A stretch of 11,111 bases of DNA, taken from contig CAZJUC010000099.1 in NCBI GenBank assembly GCA_964549065.1, forward strand, positions 1 through 11,111, written 5' to 3'. The notes beneath the pieces were generated by a model. The model did not search any database, had not been told where the DNA came from, and saw nothing but the letters and a program-made list of their open reading frames with translations. Shown piece after piece: positions 1 through 5,416 of the stretch (positions are counted from its first letter, which is position 1; every line of letters begins with the position of its first letter). The stretch comes from Sva-07 sp964549065. Its GTDB lineage: Bacteria > Actinomycetota > Acidimicrobiia > Acidimicrobiales > Ilumatobacteraceae. The position numbers and the translations under genes were made by a program.

Positions 1-831
1 CGAGTTGTTCGCGTTCTGGTACTGCACCGAGAACGAGTCGACGCCGTCGAGGCCCATGTCGAAGCCGGCATCGGCCAGTACTCGGGCCTTGCGTTCCTCG
101 ATGGCCTTGGTCCACACGAACTGCTCGATGTCGGGATGGTCGGCGTCGAGGATCACCATCTTGGCCGCCCGACGCGTCTTGCCGCCCGACTTGATGGTGC
201 CCGCGGACGCATCGGCGCCGCGCATGAAACTCACCGGCCCCGACGCGGTGCCTCCGCCTTCGAGCGGCTCGGCCGACGAGCGGATCCGCGACAGGTTGAC
301 CCCCGCTCCGGAGCCGCCCTTGAAGATCAGGCCCTCCTCGCGGTACCAGTTGAGGATCGAGGGCATCTCGTCGTCGACGGCGAGGATGAAACACGCGCTG
401 GCCTGCTGCGGCACGCCCCGTACGCCGATGTTGAACCACACCGGGCTGTTGAACGCGGCGCGCTGCGTGACGAGGATGTACTTCAGCTCCGCACGGAACG
501 CCTCGGCGTCCTCGCCGTCGAAGTAGCCGTCGGCGAGACCCCAGTCGGTGATCGTGTCGACGATGCGGTCGACGACCTGTTTGAGCGACGACTCGCGCTC
601 GGGTGTGCCGAGCGCGCCCCGGAAGTACTTCTGGGTGACGATGTTGGTGGCGTTCAGCGACCAGGTGGTGGGGAACTCGACCCCGAGCTGCTCGAAGGCC
701 ACCGACCCGTCGAGCCAGTTGGTGATGCGAGCATCGCGACGCTCCCAGACGATCTCGTCGTAGGGGTCGACCCCAGGGGAGGTGAACAGACGTCCGAGAC
801 CGATCGTGGTGCGGTCCGGTGCAAGCGACAT
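1..831 (-). CDS. nrdJ: Vitamin B12-dependent (class II) ribonucleoside-diphosphate reductase, N-terminal part
   Basis: Partial gene: 277 residues are present and the frame runs off the left edge. Class II reductases of this family are usually about 900 residues or more, so roughly the first third is seen. They reduce ribonucleotides to deoxyribonucleotides using adenosylcobalamin as radical source, in the cytoplasm and independent of oxygen. Seen: an N-terminal block with QKYFRGALGTPERE (67-80), then FNSPVWFN (127-134), SACFIL with Cys147 as the likely first cysteine of the redox pair, and the glycine-rich KGGSGAGVNLS (171-181), all in the order known for NrdJ. The active-site cysteines and C-terminal CxxC lie outside the window. 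Two in-frame ATGs exist, at 837 and 831. I chose 831 because GGAGG at 838-842 is then 6 nt away, whereas it abuts the ATG at 837. A good promoter lies just upstream. Confidence 0.95.
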   Translation of the reverse strand, partial: MSLAPDRTTIGLGRLFTSPGVDPYDEIVWERRDARITNWLDGSVAFEQLGVEFPTTWSLNATNIVTQKYFRGALGTPERESSLKQVVDRIVDTITDWGLADGYFDGEDAEAFRAELKYILVTQRAAFNSPVWFNIGVRGVPQQASACFILAVDDEMPSILNWYREEGLIFKGGSGAGVNLSRIRSSAEPLEGGGTASGPVSFMRGADASAGTIKSGGKTRRAAKMVILDADHPDIEQFVWTKAIEERKARVLADAGFDMGLDGVDSFSVQYQNANNS

Positions 832-837
832 GTTCAT

Positions 838-842
838 CCTCC
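838..842 (-). promoter_or_regulatory. nrdJ ribosome binding site
   Basis: GGAGG on the minus strand, directly abutting the ATG at 837-835 and 6 nt before the ATG at 831-829. The spacing favours the second ATG as the real start of nrdJ. Confidence 0.7.
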
Positions 843-860
843 GAGTGTGGTGAGGCTTCC

Positions 861-889
861 AAACTACAGCGGTGTCGGTTGCCACTCAA
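861..889 (-). promoter_or_regulatory. Candidate nrdJ promoter (-35/-10)
   Basis: Read on the minus strand: TTGAGT (889-884), a 17-bp spacer, then TAGTTT (866-861). The -35 keeps the TTGA core and the -10 fits TAnnnT with optimal spacing. Transcription would begin near 854, giving a short leader of about 23 nt that contains the GGAGG ribosome site. If correct, the rest of the long upstream gap is not nrdJ leader RNA. I inferred this by eye. Confidence 0.55.
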
Positions 890-1151
890 CCGGTCCGCCG
901 TCAGTTCTCCGGGGGGCGGGACCGAAGCGGCACGGCCCCTCGCCGGAACGGGGGACCGAGATGCGAGCGCCGACTGGGCGTGACACACAGGTCGAGGGAG
1001 CTCCCCAAGCAGACACCGTCCGCGACCTCGTGAAAGGTCGGTACCCGCCTTCTTGTCCGTGCATCACACCACAGTCGGCACTGGGAGGGCACTCTACGAA
1101 GCTCCCCCTGTGGGGAGGAAGAGGACAAGGCTGTGAATTTCGGCGAACAGG
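890..1151. other. Non-coding stretch upstream of the nrdJ promoter, with several small hairpins
   Basis: This is the bulk of the only gene-free stretch longer than 300 bp in the window (832-1215). Open frames here translate into Pro/Arg/Ser/Cys-rich strings with no domain look and no ribosome site, so I do not call a gene. Visible structure: an imperfect inverted repeat at 891-924 (CGGTCCGCC against GGCGGGACCG, one bulged base), a 5-bp stem at 1023-1040 (CGACC / GGTCG, 8-nt loop) and a 6-bp G/C stem at 1102-1117. I looked for a cobalamin riboswitch and for NrdR boxes and found neither. It may hold distal regulatory sites or an unannotated small RNA. Confidence 0.5.
1102..1117. other. Short G/C hairpin (CTCCCC-CTGT-GGGGAG)
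   Basis: A perfect 6-bp stem with a 4-nt loop, readable on either strand. No T-run follows on either strand, so it is not a classical intrinsic terminator. It could contribute to ending the molybdopterin oxidoreductase transcript, about 100 nt past that gene's stop, or be part of a structured RNA. Confidence 0.35.
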
Positions 1152-1189
1152 ATGTGGACAGGAGGTGAACAACCCCCTGTTGTCCACAT
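1152..1189. promoter_or_regulatory. Inverted pair of DnaA-box-like sites / long inverted repeat
   Basis: The arms ATGTGGACA (1152-1160) and TGTCCACAT (1181-1189) are perfect inverted repeats separated by 20 bp. They contain TTGTCCACA on the plus strand (1180-1188) and CTGTCCACA on the minus strand (1161-1153). Both fit the high-GC actinobacterial DnaA-box consensus, in which TTGTCCACA is the preferred form. As minus-strand RNA the region can also fold into a hairpin: 8 bp, a 3-nt bulge, then AGGGGG pairing with CCUCCU through one G-U. It starts 26 bp past the stop of the molybdopterin oxidoreductase, so it might instead act as its transcription terminator, although no T-run follows. Confidence 0.5.
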
Positions 1190-1215
1190 GAACGATCGAG
1201 ACCGCCCGTGTCAAG

Positions 1216-3492
1216 TCAGCCGGCGGGACCGACGGTGACGGGGATCCCGTTGAGCACCGACGTCCCCGACAGCGGGTCGAGAGCCCTGTCGTCGGACAGC
1301 GTGTTCGAGTTGACCCCGGCGTGCTCGGCCGCGACGCGCAGTTGCGTGCCCGGCAGGTCGTGGCCCCACCCGTGCGGCAGGCTGACCACGCCAGGGCGGA
1401 TCGACTCGGTCACCTCGACCGGCGCCTGGACCGAGCCGACTCGTGAACTGACCGTCGCTGCGCCGCCGTCGACCAGGCCCAGCGCGTCGGCGTCGTCGGG
1501 ATGTACCTGCAAGGTGCAGCGCGGCTTGCCCTTCACCAGCACCTTCACGTTGTGCATCCACGAGTTGTTGCTCCGCAGGTGGCGTCGTCCCACCAGCACC
1601 ATGCCACGTTCGACGATGTCGTCCGCGCTCGAACGCAACCGGTCGAGGTCGGACAGCAACGGTTCGGCCCCGAGTTCGATGCGCCCACTCGGAGTCCGCA
1701 GCACCTCGGGAATCCGTGCGACGAGTGGGCCGAAGTCGCGTCCGTGGGGATGGGCGAGCAGATCATCGAGGGAGGTGCCGTCGGGGTCGGCACCGAAGCC
1801 GTCGCCGAACGGTCCGGTGCGCAGCATCAGGTCGAGCATCCGCTCGGGCCCCCGCCGACCGGAGGCGTTCAGCTCGGCGAGCAGCTCGTCGGCGTCACGC
1901 CCCGCAACCGGCGAATGGTCGTCCTTGACGGAGCTGCGAACCAGCGCAGCGATCGCAGCGTCGTCGGCGACCGACGGGTCGACGTCGACGCCGAGTCCCT
2001 GTGCGATCGCGGTGAGCTTCGCGATGATCTCCCACTCGTCGGGCTGCCCGTCGTCGAGCGGCAGCACCGCCGCGGAGTAGTTCGCGACGTTGCGGACCGC
2101 GAACTGCAACAACAGCAGGTCGTAGTGGCTGCGCTGCAACTGCGACGGTGGCGGCAGGATCACGTCGGCGTGACGCGTGGTCTCGTTCAGATAGAGATCG
2201 ATGCTGACCATGAAGTCGAGCTGGTCGAGCGCCGCCGCCAGGCGACCGCTGTTGGGCGTCGAGAGCACCGGGTTGCCGGCGAGGGTGACCAGCGCACGGA
2301 TCTGTCCGTCACCCGGGGTCTCGATCTCCTCGGCGAGCACACCCACCGGGTACTCCCCCATCACCTCGGGATGCCCGCTGACGCGCGAGTGGCCACGGCC
2401 CACGGTGAACCCGCGCCCGGATCCGGGCGTTCCCCTGGTCGTGGCGCCGCCGGCCACCGGCGTGGGGAACATCGCACCACCGGGCCGGTCGAGGTTGCCA
2501 CTGAGCACGTTGACCACGTCGATCAACCACGACGCGGTCGAACCGAACTCGGTGGTCGTCGTGCCGATGCGCCCGTAGACCGCCGCCGAGGGGGCGGCCG
2601 CCAGCTCGCGCGCCATCGTGCGAATGGTGGCGGCGTCGACACCGGTGACCGGAGCCGCGAACTCGGGCGTGAAGGTTGCCAGCGCGGCCTCGACCTCGGC
2701 CAGACCGGCGAGGTGCGGTGAAAGGCGTGCACCCGGGTCGGCCAGCCCCTCGGCGAACATCGTGTTGGCCATCGCAGCGAGCAGGAACGCGTCGGTGCCC
2801 GGTCGGATCGACACCCAGTGGTCGGCCTGCTCGGCGGTGCGCGACAGGCGCGGATCGACGACGACCACCTTGCCCCCGCGAGCCTGGATCGCTTCGATGC
2901 GGCCCGGGAAATCGGGGGCGGTGCACACACTGCCGTTGGAGGCGTACGGGTTGGCGCCGAGGATCACGAGATGATCCGTCCGGTCGAGATCGGGCACGGC
3001 GATCGCGACGGGCGAGCCGAACACGTGGCCGGACGCGACGTGCCGCGGCATCTGGTCGACGGTCGACGCACTGAATCGGTGACGTGTCCCGAGCCCGGTC
3101 AGCAGCACCCGCGAGAACGTCATCGCCGAGAGGCTGTGCGCCGTCGGGTTGCCGACGTACGCGGCGAGCGATTCACGTCCGGTGCGGTCGATCACCGCGC
3201 CGAGGCCGGCGGCGATCTCGGCCCATGCCTCGGCCCAGCTGACCGCGACGTGCTCACCGTTGCGCTTCACCATCGGCGTGCGCAACCGGTCCGGATCCTC
3301 GTGGAGCTGCTTGAGCGTCGACCCCTTGGGGCAGAGATACCCCTCGGAGAAGACGTCGAGGCGATCGCCCCGGATCCGCTGCACCTCCTCGCCGCCCGCC
3401 CCATCGGACCGCAGCGAGATCTCGAGTCCACAGCCGGCCTCGCACAGCGGGCAGGTGCGAAACGCCGTACGAACTGGTGTGGTGGAGGCCAT
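1216..3492 (-). CDS. Molybdopterin (bis-MGD) oxidoreductase, formate dehydrogenase/nitrate reductase-like, orphan
   Basis: 758 residues, within the usual size of the DMSO-reductase superfamily. Seen in order: an N-terminal 4Fe-4S site with Cys14, Cys17, Cys21 and Cys54 (CPLCEAGC, then YLCPKG with Lys56); the molybdopterin domain with LGANPYASNGS (178-188) and VVDPRLSRTAEQADHW (211-226); the LAGNPVLSTPNSG and ADVILPPPSQLQRSHYD blocks; and the C-terminal dinucleotide-binding domain with RRHLRSNNSWMHN. No Tat signal is visible, so the enzyme is probably cytoplasmic. The position where formate dehydrogenases carry the metal-ligand Cys/Sec appears to be Val152. No partner subunit (electron-transfer, membrane anchor) and no molybdenum-cofactor gene lies beside it, so substrate and electron partner cannot be assigned. 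Starts at ATG 3492; no strong ribosome site. Divergent from the RibD-like gene across 95 bp. Confidence 0.9.
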   Translation of the reverse strand: MASTTPVRTAFRTCPLCEAGCGLEISLRSDGAGGEEVQRIRGDRLDVFSEGYLCPKGSTLKQLHEDPDRLRTPMVKRNGEHVAVSWAEAWAEIAAGLGAVIDRTGRESLAAYVGNPTAHSLSAMTFSRVLLTGLGTRHRFSASTVDQMPRHVASGHVFGSPVAIAVPDLDRTDHLVILGANPYASNGSVCTAPDFPGRIEAIQARGGKVVVVDPRLSRTAEQADHWVSIRPGTDAFLLAAMANTMFAEGLADPGARLSPHLAGLAEVEAALATFTPEFAAPVTGVDAATIRTMARELAAAPSAAVYGRIGTTTTEFGSTASWLIDVVNVLSGNLDRPGGAMFPTPVAGGATTRGTPGSGRGFTVGRGHSRVSGHPEVMGEYPVGVLAEEIETPGDGQIRALVTLAGNPVLSTPNSGRLAAALDQLDFMVSIDLYLNETTRHADVILPPPSQLQRSHYDLLLLQFAVRNVANYSAAVLPLDDGQPDEWEIIAKLTAIAQGLGVDVDPSVADDAAIAALVRSSVKDDHSPVAGRDADELLAELNASGRRGPERMLDLMLRTGPFGDGFGADPDGTSLDDLLAHPHGRDFGPLVARIPEVLRTPSGRIELGAEPLLSDLDRLRSSADDIVERGMVLVGRRHLRSNNSWMHNVKVLVKGKPRCTLQVHPDDADALGLVDGGAATVSSRVGSVQAPVEVTESIRPGVVSLPHGWGHDLPGTQLRVAAEHAGVNSNTLSDDRALDPLSGTSVLNGIPVTVGPAG

Positions 3493-3587
3493 GACTGCAT
3501 CGTCGCAGAATCGAACAGCGATCGACGCAGTCGGCCACCGACCGGGTCGACACGGCAGCCGTCGCGCCCGACGGCCATGATGGACGG

Positions 3588-4277
3588 ATGCGCCGACTGC
3601 TCCCCGAGCCCGCCGACGACGTCACCGTGGATGCTGCCTACGGCACACCACTCGGCACCCGATCCGACGGCCCCTGGGTGGGACTGTGCATGGTTGCCTC
3701 GATCGACGGCTCGATCGCGGTGGGCGGCACGTCGGCCAAACTGTCGAGCCCCACCGACATCGCCGTGCTCGCCCGGCTCCGGCGACTCGCCGACGTGATC
3801 GTGGTGGGTGCCGCGACGATCCGCGAGGAGGGGTACGGGGCGCCGCAGAAGCCGGGCCAACGCATCGGTGTCGTCACGCGCAGCGGCGGTCTCGACTACA
3901 GCAGCGACGTCTTCAGCTCGGGCGCCGGGTTCGTGATCACGAGCCGGACGGGTGCGCCCGACGTTCCCACCGGGGTCGACGTGCTCCGAATCGGCGATGA
4001 CGACGTCGATCTCCGCGCAGTGATCGCCGCGCTTGCCGGCTTCGCCGGCGGTGCCGACTACGTGCAGGTCGAGGGAGGAGCGGCACTGAACGGAGCGATG
4101 TTCGCCGCCGACCTGATCGACGAGATCAACGTCACGACGTCACCGGCCACGTTCGGCGGCTCGGGACCGCGCCTGGCGACCGACGCATCAGCGCACGAGC
4201 ACCGCTTCGAGGCGGCGCAGCTCGCGATCGACGAGCAGGCTTTCGTCTACACCCGTTGGCTACGGCGTCGTGACTGA
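3588..4277 (+). CDS. RibD C-terminal-domain (pyrimidine reductase / DHFR-fold) family protein
   Basis: 229 residues, a stand-alone RibD_C domain without the N-terminal deaminase of bifunctional RibD. Such domains have the dihydrofolate-reductase fold and use NADPH. Overall similarity is to the Mycobacterium tuberculosis Rv2671 type, for which dihydrofolate-reductase-like activity has been described. Seen: MVASIDGSIAVGGTSAKLSSPTD (35-57), the LADVIVVGAATIREEGYGAP block (67-86) typical of cofactor binding, GVVTRSGGLD, the VEGGAALNGAMFAADLIDEI block (late Rossmann-like region) and a YTRW near the C-terminus. No riboflavin genes flank it, so a role in riboflavin synthesis is not supported by context. 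The ATG at 3588 has no clear ribosome site. The 3' end overlaps the convergent nrdR gene by 18 bp. Confidence 0.85.
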   Translation: MRRLLPEPADDVTVDAAYGTPLGTRSDGPWVGLCMVASIDGSIAVGGTSAKLSSPTDIAVLARLRRLADVIVVGAATIREEGYGAPQKPGQRIGVVTRSGGLDYSSDVFSSGAGFVITSRTGAPDVPTGVDVLRIGDDDVDLRAVIAALAGFAGGADYVQVEGGAALNGAMFAADLIDEINVTTSPATFGGSGPRLATDASAHEHRFEAAQLAIDEQAFVYTRWLRRRD

Positions 4278-4721
4278 CTTCTCGAGCAACGCCAGTTCGC
4301 GGTGGAAGTCGGCTGCCGCATCGAAGTCCTTGTAGACGCTGGCGAATCGGAGGTATGCAACTTCGTCGACGATGCGCAACTGCTCGAGCACGGCGAGGCC
4401 CACGTTGGCGCTCGTGACCGTGGAACCCAGGAGGCGCACCGAATCCTCGACGATCGTGGCGATCGCCTGCAACCGGTCGTCGGACACGTTGCGGCCCTTG
4501 GTGGCTGCAGCCAGTCCACCGATCAGCTTGCGGCGGTCGAACGGTTCGCAGCCGCCGTGCGACTTCACCACCGACAACGGGGCGTGATCGACGCGTTCGA
4601 ACGTGGTGAAGCGTTGCGCGCAGCCGAGGCACTCTCGGCGGCGCCGGATCGCCGTGCCCTCTTCGGCGACGCGCGAATCGACGACCTTGGTGTCATCGGC
4701 ACGACAGACGGGGCAGAACAC
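4260..4721 (-). CDS. nrdR: Transcriptional repressor NrdR
   Basis: 153 residues, the usual NrdR length. NrdR binds boxes upstream of ribonucleotide reductase genes and senses ATP/dATP. Seen: an N-terminal zinc ribbon with Cys3, Cys6, Cys31 and Cys34 (FCPVC and CLGCAQRFTTFERV), the DSRVAEEGTAIRRRREC segment typical of the family, then an ATP-cone domain over about 47-137 (VVKSHGGCEPFDRRKLIGGL; EVAYLRFASVYKDF). I chose GTG at 4721 because the family begins M-x-CPxC at exactly this point; there is no clear ribosome site. It follows the LysM gene on the same strand by 67 bp with a hairpin between, and shares lexA/LysM/nrdR synteny with mycobacteria and corynebacteria. Its 3' end overlaps the RibD-like gene by 18 bp, tail to tail. 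A plausible target, nrdJ, lies 3.4 kb away. Confidence 0.96.
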   Translation of the reverse strand: MFCPVCRADDTKVVDSRVAEEGTAIRRRRECLGCAQRFTTFERVDHAPLSVVKSHGGCEPFDRRKLIGGLAAATKGRNVSDDRLQAIATIVEDSVRLLGSTVTSANVGLAVLEQLRIVDEVAYLRFASVYKDFDAAADFHRELALLEKSVTTP

Positions 4722-4727
4722 GTCCGC

Positions 4728-4733
4728 AGGATA
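4728..4733 (-). promoter_or_regulatory. Possible nrdR -10 element (weak)
   Basis: TATCCT on the minus strand, ending 6 nt before the GTG start of nrdR. That would put the transcript start at or near the start codon (leaderless). No good -35 is seen at 17-18 bp (TGGGTC or CTGGGT), and that position falls inside the upstream hairpin. Tentative. Confidence 0.3.
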
Positions 4734-4740
4734 CTGCGCG

Positions 4741-4780
4741 GTCGCTGCCGGACCCAGGCAGGTTCGGCCCCGGCAGCGAC
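4741..4780 (-). terminator. Terminator-like hairpin after the LysM gene
   Basis: A perfect 11-bp inverted repeat, GTCGCTGCCGG (4741-4751) and CCGGCAGCGAC (4770-4780), with an 18-nt loop. It begins 8 bp past the LysM gene stop and ends 19 bp before the nrdR start. No T-run follows, which is common for actinobacterial hairpin terminators. It could separate SOS-driven transcription of the LysM gene from nrdR, or only attenuate it. Confidence 0.6.
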
Positions 4781-4788
4781 TCGCGAAC

Positions 4789-5205
4789 TCACGGCAGACG
4801 GACGGCCTGGCCGATCTGGATGCCGGCGCCGTCGTTGAGATCGACGAGCGCATCGACGAAACGGGCCTGGCCGACGTCGCCGCGGTACTGCGCCGCGATG
4901 GACCAGAGCGTGTCACCGGGCTGCGCGACGTGCACACGAACGCTCGCGTCCGCGGACGAGCCGGCGACGACGTCGGAGGCCGCGGCAGGACGGCCCCCGA
5001 CGTCGGCCAGCACCCCGACCATCGCCGAGACGGCGACGACGCCGAGGGCGAGGACCGCCACGGCCACGATCGACGCGATCGCCCGACGCACTCGGTAGTT
5101 CACGCCTGCGGTGTCGTCGGAGCACGGAACCCGTAAGGACCCGTGACCGCTCGGTCGGGGGTGGACCCGGTCGGCTCGTCGGCTGGGGTACAAGGTGGCG
5201 GTCAT
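4789..5205 (-). CDS. LysM-domain membrane protein, DivS/ChiZ-type SOS cell-division suppressor
   Basis: 138 residues. Seen: a basic N-terminal cytoplasmic part (1-41), one membrane segment at about 42-66, an Ala/Ser-rich linker, and a C-terminal LysM domain (about 90-137) with HVAQPGDTLWSIAAQY and a final QIGQAVRLP. LysM binds peptidoglycan, so the domain should face the cell wall. Position is the best clue: divergent from lexA and followed by nrdR, exactly as Mycobacterium Rv2719c (ChiZ) and Corynebacterium DivS, SOS-induced proteins that delay division. That role is inferred from synteny and architecture. I chose ATG 5205 because GGAG sits 5 nt upstream; an in-frame ATG 37 codons earlier would lie across the operators. 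A -35 TTGACA promoter with a LexA box over its start point fits SOS control. Confidence 0.85.
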   Translation of the reverse strand: MTATLYPSRRADRVHPRPSGHGSLRVPCSDDTAGVNYRVRRAIASIVAVAVLALGVVAVSAMVGVLADVGGRPAAASDVVAGSSADASVRVHVAQPGDTLWSIAAQYRGDVGQARFVDALVDLNDGAGIQIGQAVRLP

Positions 5206-5276
5206 CGATGCTCCGTGGACGTCGGTGGTTCGTGGGGTGTTCGTTCGGTGTAACGTTCGGTCGTCGAACAGGAACG

Positions 5277-5288
5277 AAACAGGTGTTC
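5277..5288. promoter_or_regulatory. Degenerate LexA box
   Basis: AAAC-AGGT-GTTC, one mismatch from the GAAC-N4-GTTC core. It lies in the presumed leader of the LysM gene, just downstream of the clean LexA box at 5291-5306. Confidence 0.3.
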
Positions 5289-5290
5289 GT

Positions 5291-5306
5291 TCGAACGACT
5301 GTTCGT
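5291..5306. promoter_or_regulatory. LexA operator (SOS box) 1
   Basis: TCGAACGACTGTTCGT: a clean CGAAC-N4-GTTCG site matching the actinobacterial/Gram-positive SOS box. It covers the expected start point (about 5301) of the LysM gene promoter and so would block that gene directly. The overlapping palindrome CGTTCGAACG (5288-5297) adds a second symmetric centre. Confidence 0.85.
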
Positions 5307-5307
5307 C

Positions 5308-5336
5308 AGTGAACACCAGCTCCGGCCACTTGTCAA
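5308..5336 (-). promoter_or_regulatory. Candidate promoter of the LysM gene
   Basis: On the minus strand: a perfect -35 TTGACA (5336-5331), a 17-bp spacer, and a weak -10 TTCACT (5313-5308). The start point would fall around 5301, inside LexA box 1, leaving a leader of about 95 nt before ATG 5205. Confidence 0.5.
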
Positions 5337-5354
5337 CCTTCGGTTCGAAAGTCT

Positions 5355-5370
5355 TCGAACAACCGTTCCC
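5355..5370. promoter_or_regulatory. LexA operator (SOS box) 2
   Basis: TCGAACAACCGTTCCC contains a perfect GAAC-N4-GTTC core (5357-5368). It lies between the two divergent -35 elements, 11 bp upstream of the lexA -35 and 18 bp upstream of the LysM gene -35, and is well placed for autoregulation of lexA. Confidence 0.8.
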
Positions 5371-5381
5371 GGTACAGATGT

Positions 5382-5410
5382 TTGACCGCGAGCCCCCTGA
5401 TCAGTACGCT
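5382..5410 (+). promoter_or_regulatory. Candidate lexA promoter, leaderless layout
   Basis: -35 TTGACC (5382-5387), a 17-bp spacer, -10 TACGCT (5405-5410). Six bases separate the -10 from the ATG at 5417, so the transcript is expected to start at the A of the start codon. No ribosome binding site precedes the ATG, which agrees with a leaderless mRNA. Confidence 0.65.
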
Positions 5411-5416
5411 GTTCGC

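Noticed and set aside
866..882. NrdR box over the nrdJ -10 region
   Set aside because: ACACCGCTGTAGT matches only one half well, lacks an AT-rich core, and has no second box at the usual spacing.
843..1151. Cobalamin riboswitch upstream of nrdJ
   Set aside because: I searched by eye for the B12-box core (AGYCAGGARACCTGCC-like) and GCCACTG elements on both strands and found none. The promoter position also leaves no room in the leader.
1100..1190. Chromosomal replication origin
   Set aside because: Only two good DnaA boxes, no AT-rich unwinding stretch, and no dnaA, dnaN or parAB neighbours.
864..1214. Minus-strand open frame of 116 codons in the gap upstream of nrdJ
   Set aside because: Pro/Arg/Cys-rich translation, no ribosome site, no domain, and it crosses the DnaA-box repeat and the nrdJ promoter.
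1501..2721. Plus-strand open frame of 406 codons
   Set aside because: Antisense to the molybdopterin oxidoreductase; Arg/Gly/Val-rich with no recognisable motif.
3493..3587. Promoters in the 95-bp divergent gap between the molybdoenzyme and the RibD-like gene
   Set aside because: CATGAT 6 bp before ATG 3588 resembles a leaderless -10, but no -35 lies at a usable distance. TCGACA (3547-3552) is 23 bp away. Not strong enough to call.
5195..5416. Upstream extension of lexA to an earlier ATG at 5195
   Set aside because: The added 74 residues do not belong to LexA and would cross both operators and both promoters.
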